A stretch of 63,409 nucleotides of DNA from Alphaproteobacteria bacterium UBA1908 (GTDB lineage: Bacteria; Pseudomonadota; Alphaproteobacteria; Caedimonadales; UBA1908), in the NCBI GenBank assembly GCA_002337525.1, contig DDGG01000008.1, positions 10,634-74,042 on the forward strand, read 5' to 3'. The position numbers and the translations under genes were made by a program. The notes below the pieces were generated by a model, which did no database searches, was not told where the DNA came from, and was given only the letters and a program-made list of their open reading frames with translations. Shown in pieces: positions 50,965 through 59,555 of the stretch (positions are counted from its first letter, which is position 1; each line of letters starts with the position of its first letter).

Positions 50965-53257
50965 GGAGACGCCTCCACCAATTACCCTTTGTCTTATCTT
51001 TATCATCCTCTGTTGCTTTTTTTTTATTAGAGTTTCCCTTGGTTGTGTTTTTAACAGTAGTGGCATTTGGAGCATTTACGTCCTCAGCTTTTTCTTGTGA
51101 GGCATTTCCCTTGCCGTCTCCATCATCCTGTCCTTGCTGGGCCGTTTCCTTTTGATCATCTGTTTGCGGGCGTCGCGGGCGCCTTCCAGAGCGACGGCGT
51201 GGACGACGTTTTCTTGTTTGCCCTTCATTTTTGTCATTTTCAGGATTTGAGATGCCCTCGTTTGAGGGGTTTTGTGGGGATTGCTGATCTCTATTATTGC
51301 CTGTCTCAGACTCTTGATGCGTAGACTTTTGATCCTTTAAAGAAGACGTTCCCTTTTCAGCAGAATCTTTTGACTTTTCTTGCTTCTTTGGTTCTTTTTG
51401 AAAGTCATTATCTCTTTTTTTCTGTGACGGATGCGCTGTTTTTTTCCGGCGCGGTTGCCCTTTTTTCTGATTTTGCTTGGGTTCCTCTTTTTGTTTTGAT
51501 GTTTCTTCAAAGGAAACTTTATTTTCAGGAGCGGTGCTTTCAAGCTGTGTTAAAACACAAGACTGAACTGTTGATGTCTCTGGCTCAAAAATGATTTTTA
51601 ATCCATGACGATTTTCAATGTCTGCCAGATCCTGGCGCTTGTGATTCATCAGATAAAAAATAGTTTCTGTTGGGGCTTGAACCTGAATTTTTTTTGAACG
51701 CTTTTTATGTCCTTCTTCTTCTAATAACCTTAGCACATGTAACGAAAAAGATTCTGTCGAGCGCACAAAACCAGTAGAGTGACAATGCTGGCAAGGACGT
51801 GTGCTGCGTTCAAGAAGGCTTGGAGCAAGGCGTTGACGAGACATCTCCAATAAGCCAAAAGGGCTGATACGACCCAACTGAATTCGGGCTCGATCATCAC
51901 GAAAAGAGTCTCGGACTTTTTTCTCGACAGAGGAAATGTGTCGAGGTTCATCCATGTCTATAAAGTCGATGACGATGAGACCGGCAAGGTCTCTTAATTT
52001 AACTTGACGGGCAATTTCTTTTGCAGCCTCAAGATTTGTTTTCGTAGCTGTCTCTTCAATATGGCGTTCTTTGGTGGCTTTACCCGAGTTGATATCAATA
52101 GAGACAAGAGCTTCTGTTGGGTGGATAACAATAGATCCCCCTGATGGTAGACGCACCTCAGGATCGTGCATTGCATCAATCTGACTTTCGACACCAAAAT
52201 GGTGGAAGAGAGGTTGAGTCTCCATTTTAAAGCGTTGAACACGCTTGCTATGGCTTGGCATCAGGGTCTTCATAAAGTCTTTGGCAACTTTGTAGCCTTC
52301 TTCCCCTTCAACAAATATATCCGAAATTTCTTTAGTATATAAATCTCGAATGGCCCGTTTTATAATATTATCTTCACGGTTGATCAGATTAGGGGCTGCT
52401 GATTGCATTGTTGTATCGCGTATTTTGTCCCATAAACGCATTAAATATTGTGCGTCACGACGTAGTTCGGCCTTTGTCCTGTCCTTTCCTGCTGTTCGCA
52501 CAATAAGCCCCATACCATCTGGCACCTTAAAAGAATCCAGGGCATCGCGTAGACGCTTGCGATCAGCCGGGTTATTAATTTTGCGTGAGACCCCCCCACT
52601 TCTTGGAGAATTCGGCATCAAGACACAATAGCGTCCGGCAAGAGAGAGGAATGTTGTCAGTGCCGCACCTTTACCTCCGCGCTCTTCCTTGGAAACCTGG
52701 ACAAGAAGGATTTGATTTTTGTGAATAACTTCCTGAATCTTATAGCGACGATGAAGAGGGGGAGTGCGGGGGGCTGTGCTTTCCTCATCTTCCTCGTCTG
52801 ATGGAGGAAGCTCGCCGCCAATTGTTGAAACAGGCATCTGGAAGATGTCTTCCTCCTCCTGTTCTGAAGCATTCTCGGTAAGGGATGTCTCATCTTCTGT
52901 TTTTGCAGGGAGTGTCTCTGAATCCGGCAAGGAATCACCGGTTTCCTCTGTCTCTGTAGGCTCGGTCTCGGCGATGGCTTCCTCTTCCAAAGAGTCTCGG
53001 TCAGATACGGGAATACGGAAGTAGTCCGGGTGAATTTCACTAAAGGCCAGAAAACCATGGCGATTTCCACCATAGTCGATAAACGCTGCCTGCAAGGAAG
53101 GCTCAACACGTGCGACCTTTGCAAGATAAATATTGCCTTTAACCGTTTCCTTGGTGGAAGATTTGAATTCATAATCCTGAAGATCACCGGATTCATCCAG
53201 GATTGCGACGCGCGTTTCCTCGGAATGAGACGCGTCAATCAACATTTTTTTTGTCAT
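50957..53257 (-). CDS. rne: Ribonuclease E
   Basis: The 766-residue endoribonuclease starts MTKKMLIDASHSEETRVAI. An S1 domain (about 35-200) is split by a long acidic insertion (about 85-165), and the catalytic DNase I-like part contains LIVIDFIDMDEPRH with the metal-binding aspartates (about 422-435). The Zn-link is CQHC in STRPCQHCHSTGF. The C-terminal 250 residues are highly charged and disordered, with an Arg-rich patch (RKRRPRRRSGRR) for RNA or partner binding. It governs mRNA decay and rRNA/tRNA maturation. Confidence 0.95.
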   Translation of the reverse strand: MTKKMLIDASHSEETRVAILDESGDLQDYEFKSSTKETVKGNIYLAKVARVEPSLQAAFIDYGGNRHGFLAFSEIHPDYFRIPVSDRDSLEEEAIAETEPTETEETGDSLPDSETLPAKTEDETSLTENASEQEEEDIFQMPVSTIGGELPPSDEEDEESTAPRTPPLHRRYKIQEVIHKNQILLVQVSKEERGGKGAALTTFLSLAGRYCVLMPNSPRSGGVSRKINNPADRKRLRDALDSFKVPDGMGLIVRTAGKDRTKAELRRDAQYLMRLWDKIRDTTMQSAAPNLINREDNIIKRAIRDLYTKEISDIFVEGEEGYKVAKDFMKTLMPSHSKRVQRFKMETQPLFHHFGVESQIDAMHDPEVRLPSGGSIVIHPTEALVSIDINSGKATKERHIEETATKTNLEAAKEIARQVKLRDLAGLIVIDFIDMDEPRHISSVEKKVRDSFRDDRARIQLGRISPFGLLEMSRQRLAPSLLERSTRPCQHCHSTGFVRSTESFSLHVLRLLEEEGHKKRSKKIQVQAPTETIFYLMNHKRQDLADIENRHGLKIIFEPETSTVQSCVLTQLESTAPENKVSFEETSKQKEEPKQNQKKGQPRRKKTAHPSQKKRDNDFQKEPKKQEKSKDSAEKGTSSLKDQKSTHQESETGNNRDQQSPQNPSNEGISNPENDKNEGQTRKRRPRRRSGRRPRRPQTDDQKETAQQGQDDGDGKGNASQEKAEDVNAPNATTVKNTTKGNSNKKKATEDDKDKTKGNWWRRLLD

Positions 53258-53316
53258 TATAATAAACCCTTAACTTGCCCTCTATATTCAAGAGGACTGT
53301 TAGGAGTTGCGTTTGT

Positions 53317-53406
53317 CTAAAGCGTTTTCAACTTTGTCCGATTCATTTTAAAAGTAAAAACACTGTCTACAAAAACAGGAGGCAGGACTTCTTGCTTGTT
53401 TTTCAT
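53317..53406 (-). CDS. Possible 29-aa leader peptide upstream of rne
   Basis: The ATG at 53406 has a good site upstream (GGAAGGA, 7-base gap). The frame encodes MKNKQEVLPPVFVDSV and ends KLKTL, then a TAG 59 bases before the rne start. It could be a leader peptide or small protein. I recognise no homologue, and its length allows chance. Confidence 0.3.
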   Translation of the reverse strand: MKNKQEVLPPVFVDSVFTFKMNRTKLKTL

Positions 53407-53451
53407 TTTTAATCCTTCCGTTGTTTCCGGAACAAACACGACTCAATAAGA

Positions 53452-53485
53452 TCACACCCTTACTATAAAAGTTTGCAAGGTGTGA
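53452..53485 (-). promoter_or_regulatory. Hairpin in the rne leader region
   Basis: TCACACCCTT (53452-53461) pairs with AAGGTGTGA (53477-53485), with one bulged base. It lies about 195 bases upstream of the rne start, before the small ORF. It may be part of the leader or a terminator for antisense transcription. Confidence 0.35.
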
Positions 53486-53538
53486 CTAAAACCATACTTG
53501 ATTAGAATAGCGACATATTGCGAGAAGGACAATTGCTT

Positions 53539-53576
53539 TTAAGACTTTTTTAATTTTTTCCTTAAAAATTCTTTAA
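53539..53576. promoter_or_regulatory. Tandem CtrA-like boxes TTAA-N7-TTAA
   Basis: Box one is TTAA at 53539-53542 and 53550-53553. Box two is TTAA at 53562-53565 and 53573-53576. Both spacers are seven bases and the boxes start 23 bases apart, about two helical turns. They lie 122 bases before the lipoprotein gene and 280 bases before rne. The DNA is T-rich, which raises the chance rate. Confidence 0.38.
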
Positions 53577-53697
53577 AAAGTAAGGAAGGAGCCCAAGTTT
53601 TGAATTTTCAGGAACAGGATTGTTTTTGCAACCCGGTTTTTAAAGACTTCTTAACCTGTTTAAAGGTATAGTAGAGAAAACGACCGGAGGATTATAG

Positions 53698-54363
53698 ATG
53701 TTATCTCATATTCATAAATTGACTCTTGCACTTGTCTTTTTGACAGGATGCCTCGTGCAGACGCCCCAGGCTCAGGCTTCTTCCTATCACTTTTCTGTGG
53801 ATGATGTGATTAATATGCTCAATGAATCAGATCATACAGGGCTTTTACTCCATATAGCAAATAACATATATCATAGAGATAAGGATAGCCCGGTTGTCCA
53901 GCAGAAAATGTGTACTCATGGTGATGATGTTGTAGAAGCCTGGAAAACTTTTGGAAAAAAGCCCAAAGCCATAAAGAGCAATCAGTGGAGAAGTATGAAA
54001 CAAAGGGGTAGCCTGGTAGTTTTTACAATGCCGAATATTGAAGGTACAGTTCTTGCTCATATAGGCAAACCTAAAAATATCTCTGTTAAAAGGATGACAG
54101 GAGACTCTTCATCAAAAGTCGTTATTGAACTTATCTTTTCTGCTGGTAGTACAGTAGGGCAAAAATATGTTGACACTGAGCATGGAGCGTTTTCTGGCAG
54201 AAAAAAACCAGGCGATTCTTATTCAGAGGAGGATTTAACTCTTGTTAAGCTTCTTTTTGATATCACAGATATCATTGAAGAAATACGAAACGATGGTGTC
54301 ATCAAAGAGGCAGACGAGTATAATCATTTAGGTAGTATTACAACTATTTGTCCAACAGATTAA
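53698..54363 (+). CDS. Exported protein of unknown function, probable lipoprotein
   Basis: I do not recognise this 221-residue protein. Its signal peptide contains the lipobox LTGC (Cys 18), although cleavage after AQA at about 27 by the ordinary signal peptidase is also possible. The mature part is polar, with no membrane segment and two further Cys residues (around 72 and 218) that could form a disulphide. The strong GGAGG site and ATG make expression credible. The next gene, 66 bases downstream, also encodes a small exported protein, so they may work together. Confidence 0.7.
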   Translation: MLSHIHKLTLALVFLTGCLVQTPQAQASSYHFSVDDVINMLNESDHTGLLLHIANNIYHRDKDSPVVQQKMCTHGDDVVEAWKTFGKKPKAIKSNQWRSMKQRGSLVVFTMPNIEGTVLAHIGKPKNISVKRMTGDSSSKVVIELIFSAGSTVGQKYVDTEHGAFSGRKKPGDSYSEEDLTLVKLLFDITDIIEEIRNDGVIKEADEYNHLGSITTICPTD

Positions 54364-54428
54364 TTTTTGTTGCAATTCAGTCAAAAATATAGTAAAAGTA
54401 TAGTTCTTATTTAAGAGAGGGCTATACT

Positions 54429-55016
54429 ATGAGTTTATTTAAAATTGTTTCTTTGTCATTTCTAACCATTTTTCTGGGGTGTCAGTTTTCTTTTGCAAGT
54501 ACAAACCTGGATCAAAGTGAAGGAAGAGAAAGTATGGAATCTGCACGTAGTAAGGGCCTTTCTGAAGCCAACGAAGCATTTTTTAAAACAGTCTGTGTTT
54601 ATCAATATGAAACAGATCAGGAAAAAGAGGTTTTGGATTTTTGTCCTAAAGAATCAGATGACCTACTGTCTCAACTAGAGGCATTTGGACCTGTTCACGT
54701 CAATCTTGTCGATAATGAACAGGGTGATGGTACTTTAGAAAAACTTGTTCCCTTTGCACAATTCATTCACGGCCTTTCTTTGGAAGGAAATGATTTTTCA
54801 ACTGAAGAGTTGACAAACCTGAGCCTGTTTTCAGAATTGAGATTTCTGGATCTGACGAATACTCTGCCTCTGGTCAAGCCCTCGCTGGAACCTCTTTATG
54901 ACTTGAAACATCTGGAAACTCTCGTGATAACTTATAATAATGGCCTTACGCGGACGAATGAGGTTGCGGAGCTGACTAAAGTAAAACCTGATCTTAAGAT
55001 CATTGATGAAAAATAG
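54429..55016 (+). CDS. Small exported leucine-rich-repeat-like protein
   Basis: The 195-residue protein has a signal peptide (about 1-24, ending SFAST). Residues about 90-190 show leucine-rich repeat spacing (IHGLSLEGNDFSTEELTNL, LRFLDLTNTL and LETLVITYNNGL), giving three or four units. Two Cys residues near 56 and 68 may pair. LRR proteins bind other proteins; here the place of action would be the periplasm or outside the cell. It starts at an ATG behind AGAGGG. Distantly similar short LRR proteins occur in many host-associated bacteria. Confidence 0.7.
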   Translation: MSLFKIVSLSFLTIFLGCQFSFASTNLDQSEGRESMESARSKGLSEANEAFFKTVCVYQYETDQEKEVLDFCPKESDDLLSQLEAFGPVHVNLVDNEQGDGTLEKLVPFAQFIHGLSLEGNDFSTEELTNLSLFSELRFLDLTNTLPLVKPSLEPLYDLKHLETLVITYNNGLTRTNEVAELTKVKPDLKIIDEK

Positions 55017-55068
55017 TCCGGGTTTCCAACTAATTTTCAACTAAAAAATTTCAAATCCAATCCTTTAT

Positions 55069-55095
55069 AAATGCCCGGCATAAAGCCAGGCATTT
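55069..55095 (+). terminator. Hairpin terminator between the LRR-like gene and mrcA
   Basis: AAATGCC and GGCATTT pair, and an inner GGC/GCC pair around loop ATAAA extends the stem with one C/A mismatch. A T-run is included in the 3' arm. It follows the LRR-like gene by 52 bases. Confidence 0.6.
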
Positions 55096-55269
55096 TGCTT
55101 TGAAACCAGAGCCAGTCTTTCTACTCGTGATCTTTCAAAATAAAATTGCGGATCATTTGGAACAATTATTTGTTTCTTAAGACTCAACAGGTTATAATCC
55201 GGCGATTTAGTATTTTGGGCCTTTATCACTAAAGAGAGAAGAGGTCTGGCTTCAATTAAAGGGGTTGCT

Positions 55270-57708
55270 TTGGTACGCTTTTTTACAAGCTTGTTAACGA
55301 CGCTAATTTGGGTTGGCCTGTTGGCGGCAATCAGTATTTTTGGTGTCTTTTATTATTTTGGTAAGGGGCTTCCCAATTATCAGCAGTTGGCAACTTACGA
55401 GCCTCCTGTTCTATCCCGATTCTATGCCAATGATGGACGACTTTTTGGTGAATATGCCTGGGAAAAAAGGTTGTATGTTCCTATTTCTGCGATTCCTCCC
55501 CATGTTCGTCAGGCTTTTTTATCCGCCGAAGACAAAAATTTCTATTCCCACATGGGGATCGATATCCCCAGTATCATAGGGGCAGCTGTTAAAAATATCT
55601 CAAGGCTTCAATCATCCAGGCGTCCGGTCGGCGCATCAACAATTACTCAGCAGGTTGCGAAAAATTTTTTGCTGGTTGAAATTTCAAATCTGGTTTCCCT
55701 TGAAAGAAAAATCAAGGAAGCTATCCTCTCGTTGCGTATTGAGAATGCCTATTCCAAAGATCATATTTTCGAGCTTTATCTAAATGAAATATATCTGGGG
55801 GCAAGCTCTTACGGTGTGGCCGCGGCAGCTTTAAATTATTTTAACAAAAGCCTGACAGAGTTAACAATTGCAGAGGCCGCTTTTTTAGCAGGACTGCCCA
55901 AGGCGCCCAGTCGTTATCATCCTCGTAAAAATCCTGAAGGGGCGAAAATTCGTCGAGATTATGTCATTGGACGCATGTTGCAGGATGGGCATATTTCAAA
56001 GGAGGAGGCCCAACAAGCCACTGATTCACCTATCACATTACAAAAACGACAGTCTGCCGAAACTGTTTTTGTGTCTTATTTCGCAGAAGAAGTTCGACGG
56101 GAAATGGTTGAAAAATTTGGGGAGAAGTCTCTCTATAATGATGGATATGTCGTTAGAACAACTCTGGACCCAAAATTACAATCGATTGCCGCAACAGCAT
56201 TACGTAACGGGATGCAGCTTTACGACCGTCGTCATGGATGGCGGGGACCGATAACTCACCTGACAATTAATGATATAGAATTACGCTATAAAGAAGGTCA
56301 GGTTCTTTGGAAAGAACGGCTAGAGGAAGTCAAGGCTCCCGTTGCTTTATCTCCCTGGAAACTTGCCCTGGTTTTAGATATTGAAAAAACAAAGGCAGTC
56401 ATTGGTTTTGTTGATGGCGCTCTTGGGGAAATCCCTCTTGAGGAAATGAAATGGGCGCGTAAATATATAAAAACAGATGTGAGAGGAGAGGCTATTCGTC
56501 ATCCCAAACAGGTGCTTGGTATCGGAGATGTCATCGCTGTTGACCACCGTGAGAAAGATAAGCCCGGGTATAAGCTTTGTCAAATCCCCGAAATTTCGGG
56601 TGCCGTTGTCGTAATGGAACCACATTCTGGCCGTGTCCTTGCGATGCAGGGGGGATTTAGTTTTAAATCCAGCCAGTTTAATCGTGCAACACAGGCACAG
56701 CGCCAGACAGGATCAGCGTTTAAAACAATTGTTTTTTTGGCGGCTCTGGAAAAAGGGTTTGCCCCCAACAAACTGATTGATGATGCTCCCTTTGCAATAA
56801 ATATGGGGTATGGCCTGGGAATTTGGCGCCCTAACAATTATGATAAGAAGTTTATGGGCCCAATGACCATTCGACGCGGTTTTGAACTTTCTCGTAATAT
56901 GATTACGATTCGTTTGGCGCATGAACATGTTGGCATGAAAAGTGTTGCTGAAATGGCGGCACGTCTTGATGTCATAGAACATTTGCCTTTACAGCTCGCG
57001 ATGGTACTGGGGGCAGGGGAAACAACTTTACTAAAAATGACAGCAGCTCATGCAATGATTGCAAATGGCGGGAAAAAAATCTTGCCGACTTTTATTGATC
57101 GTATACAAAATCGTCATGGAAGAACAGTATTCACCCATAATAGCCTTGTGTGCAAGGGTTGTATGACTTCTTTGGCGGAACCTCCTCGATTGCATGACAT
57201 CCGTCTCCAGGTTGTTGATTCGGTCACGGCTTATCAAATGACATCGCTTTTGGAAGGGGTTGTCCAGCGGGGAACTGGAAGGCGTCTGAAAGATCTTGAT
57301 ATTCCCCTGGCCGGTAAATCAGGGACGACAAATGACTTTAAAGATGGTTGGTTCATTGTTTATTCGCCTGATCTTGTTTGCGGGGCCTATATTGGATTTG
57401 ATCATCCCCGTTATATGGGGCGCCACGAAGGGGGGTCGCGTGTTGCGCTTCCTGTTGTCAAAGAGGTTATGAAGGAAGCATTGAAGGGAAAACCTCCCGT
57501 TCCTTTCCGTGTCCCGCCAGGTGTTAAATTAAAACGTATTAATGCGATGACGGGTCGCCCTGCACAATCTGGTGAAAATCACGTCATTTTTGAAGCTTTT
57601 AAGCCAACGGATCGCTTTGACGAAAACAACAATCTTGAAAGCAGAGACTCTTTTGCTGACGAAACCTATGTTGGTGGAGGCATTGATGGTACTGGCGGTC
57701 TTTATTAA
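55270..57708 (+). CDS. mrcA: Penicillin-binding protein 1A
   Basis: The 812-residue bifunctional class A PBP has a membrane helix (about 8-30), a GT51 glycosyltransferase domain with the catalytic Glu in AEDKNFYSHMGID (about 89-101) and the GASTITQQVAKNFLL block (about 120-134), and a transpeptidase domain. There SxxK is in TGSAFKTI (about 481-488), and KSGTTNDF (about 683-690) holds the KTG-type motif. It builds and cross-links lateral wall. The TTG start is supported by AAAGGGG; no ATG lies nearby. Confidence 0.95.
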   Translation: MVRFFTSLLTTLIWVGLLAAISIFGVFYYFGKGLPNYQQLATYEPPVLSRFYANDGRLFGEYAWEKRLYVPISAIPPHVRQAFLSAEDKNFYSHMGIDIPSIIGAAVKNISRLQSSRRPVGASTITQQVAKNFLLVEISNLVSLERKIKEAILSLRIENAYSKDHIFELYLNEIYLGASSYGVAAAALNYFNKSLTELTIAEAAFLAGLPKAPSRYHPRKNPEGAKIRRDYVIGRMLQDGHISKEEAQQATDSPITLQKRQSAETVFVSYFAEEVRREMVEKFGEKSLYNDGYVVRTTLDPKLQSIAATALRNGMQLYDRRHGWRGPITHLTINDIELRYKEGQVLWKERLEEVKAPVALSPWKLALVLDIEKTKAVIGFVDGALGEIPLEEMKWARKYIKTDVRGEAIRHPKQVLGIGDVIAVDHREKDKPGYKLCQIPEISGAVVVMEPHSGRVLAMQGGFSFKSSQFNRATQAQRQTGSAFKTIVFLAALEKGFAPNKLIDDAPFAINMGYGLGIWRPNNYDKKFMGPMTIRRGFELSRNMITIRLAHEHVGMKSVAEMAARLDVIEHLPLQLAMVLGAGETTLLKMTAAHAMIANGGKKILPTFIDRIQNRHGRTVFTHNSLVCKGCMTSLAEPPRLHDIRLQVVDSVTAYQMTSLLEGVVQRGTGRRLKDLDIPLAGKSGTTNDFKDGWFIVYSPDLVCGAYIGFDHPRYMGRHEGGSRVALPVVKEVMKEALKGKPPVPFRVPPGVKLKRINAMTGRPAQSGENHVIFEAFKPTDRFDENNNLESRDSFADETYVGGGIDGTGGLY

Positions 57709-57763
57709 CACTGGATTTTCTCAAGGTACGATACAGTAATAAAATTAAAGGAGTAGATTCTTA

Positions 57764-58868
57764 ATGAAAGCGGAAATTCAACAAAAAGTTGATGAAATTC
57801 GTCAGGTTATTACCCTTTTGCGGAGGCATCTTTGACTGGGACGCAGCTCAGGAAAGGCTTAAAGAACTCAACGAATGTGCAGAAAGTGCGACTCTTTGGG
57901 ATGATCCGAAACGAGCACAATCCTTGATGAAAGAGAGGGAGTACCTCTCAACATCTATTGATAGTGTGGTATCTTTTGAACAAACTCTTTCTGAAACGCT
58001 GGAACTTTTGGAAATGGCGGAACTTGAAGGTGAAGAGTCTCTTATTGCTGAATCAGAAGAGGTTGTTCAGTCGCTTGTCAAGAAGTCTCGAAAGCTAAGA
58101 GTTGAAACGCTTTTAAGTGGTGAAGCCGATAGTAATGACTGTTTTCTGGAAATTCATGCAGGGGCTGGAGGAACAGAAGCTCAGGATTGGGCGGAAATCT
58201 TGCAACGTATGTATGTGCGCTGGGCAGAAGCTCATCAATACAAGCTTGAATGGATTGAAGAATCTTCCGGAGATGAAGCAGGTATTAAGTCCTGTACTTT
58301 TAAAGTAAAAGGTCATCAGGCTTTCGGATGGCTTAAAACAGAAAGTGGTGTTCATCGCCTTGTTCGCATATCACCTTTTGATTCGGGTGCGCGCCGGCAT
58401 ACAAGCTTTGCTTCTGTTTGGGTTTTTCCTGTTATTGATGATTCCATTGATATTGAGATCGAAGATAAGGATTTGCGAATTGATACTTATCGAGCCTCCG
58501 GAGCCGGCGGGCAGCACGTCAATACAACTGACAGTGCCGTTCGGATTACTCATGAACCGACGGGCATTGTTGTTCAATGTCAAAATGATCGATCCCAGCA
58601 TAAAAACAAGGCTCAGGCTCTTTCAATGTTAAAGGCGCGTCTTTTCGATTTTGAACTGAAAAAACGGGAAGAGGCGGTTCAATCAAGCAATGCCGAGAAA
58701 TCAGAAATTGGTTGGGGAAGTCAGATTCGTTCCTATGTTTTGCATCCTTACCAAATGGTGAAGGATTTAAGAACAGGTGTTGAAAAGGGCAATGCCCAGG
58801 GGGTTTTGGACGGAGATCTGGATGACTACCTTGAAGCCGCCCTTGCTGCACGAGTAGGTCAGGAATAG
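57764..58868 (+). CDS. prfB: Peptide chain release factor 2, with programmed +1 frameshift
   Basis: Frame zero runs from the ATG at 57764 (behind AAAGGAG) for 23 codons to CTT (57830-57832) and a TGA stop at 57833-57835 followed by C. The ribosome then skips T57833 and reads GAC (57834) to the stop at 58868, giving 367 residues. An internal GGAGG at 57822-57826 stimulates the shift, the classic RF2 autoregulation. The SPF codon-recognition motif (RISPFDSG) and the GGQ motif (SGAGGQHVNT) are intact. RF2 releases at UGA and UAA. Confidence 0.97.
57830..57836 (+). promoter_or_regulatory. RF2 programmed frameshift site CTTTGAC
   Basis: CTT-TGA-C is the canonical shift site: slow termination at UGA when RF2 is scarce lets the tRNA-Leu slip by one base. 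GGAGG lies 3 bases upstream. Confidence 0.95.
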
Positions 58869-58900
58869 CCTTTTTATTCTCGATAAGGGATAAGTTTGAT

Positions 58901-59347
58901 ATGTCTTCACGAAAGAATCCAGGTCGGTATATTGGTCTTGATGTTGGAACAAAAACTTTGGGGGTTGCTCTTTCTGATGAACGTTACTCTATTGCTTCAC
59001 CTTTAAGGACTCTTAAACGAGAGCGTTTCGGCCCCTTAATGACGTCCCTTGCCGATCTTTTAAAAGGCTATGAAATCAAGGCTTTTGTCATTGGTCTACC
59101 CTTAAATATGAATGGATTTGAGGGACCAAAGTGTCAAAGTATTCGAGATTTTGCGAAAAACCTTCAGCAATATTATCCAGAACAGGAGATTCATTTTTGG
59201 GATGAACGCCTGACAACCTCTGCGGCAAGTGGTTTTCTATACGAAGCCAATGTTAAAACTCATAAACATAAACTGGTTATTGATAAGATTGCTGCAAGCC
59301 TTATTCTTCAAGGGTATCTGGATGCACATTGTTCATCATTGTTGTAA
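58901..59347 (+). CDS. ruvX: Putative pre-16S rRNA nuclease RuvX/YqgF
   Basis: The 148-residue RNase H-like protein has YIGLDVGTKTLGVALSD (about 10-26), FVIGLPLNMNG (about 62-72) and DERLTTSAA (about 100-108), with the acidic residues of the active site. It takes part in maturing the 5' end of 16S rRNA. It lies 32 bases after prfB. The length is usual. Confidence 0.95.
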   Translation: MSSRKNPGRYIGLDVGTKTLGVALSDERYSIASPLRTLKRERFGPLMTSLADLLKGYEIKAFVIGLPLNMNGFEGPKCQSIRDFAKNLQQYYPEQEIHFWDERLTTSAASGFLYEANVKTHKHKLVIDKIAASLILQGYLDAHCSSLL

Positions 59348-59555
59348 GAACGAGGCAAAAAGAACATCCTGTTTTTTGGTAACTATGTTAGTTATAATTA
59401 AATCATGTCTTTTGGGACGATTTTTTTCATATAATCACTTGTGATATTCTTGATTAACCACATTCAGTACTATTAAAAAAAACTTCTTTTTACCTTCTGG
59501 ACATATCTTAACAAATGACTGATAATTCATAAAATATTTTTAACAGGGAACAAGA

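Larger units (their letters stand above)
53258..53697. other. Divergent control region between rne and a lipoprotein gene
   Basis: The 440-base gap holds, from the left, the probable rne leader with a possible 29-codon ORF (53317-53406, minus), a hairpin at 53452-53485, and two tandem TTAA-N7-TTAA boxes at 53539-53576. It ends with a GGAGG ribosome site for the gene at 53698. E. coli rne is autoregulated through its 5' leader, so a long structured leader here is plausible. Confidence 0.6.

Noticed and set aside
51067..52631. Plus-strand and other-frame ORFs inside rne
   Set aside because: They are shadows of the long coding frame with biased codons; no ribosome sites or recognisable domains.
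57789..57833. Internal start for prfB, avoiding the frameshift
   Set aside because: The CTTTGAC site with GGAGG upstream and the ATG at 57764 behind AAAGGAG are the canonical RF2 layout.
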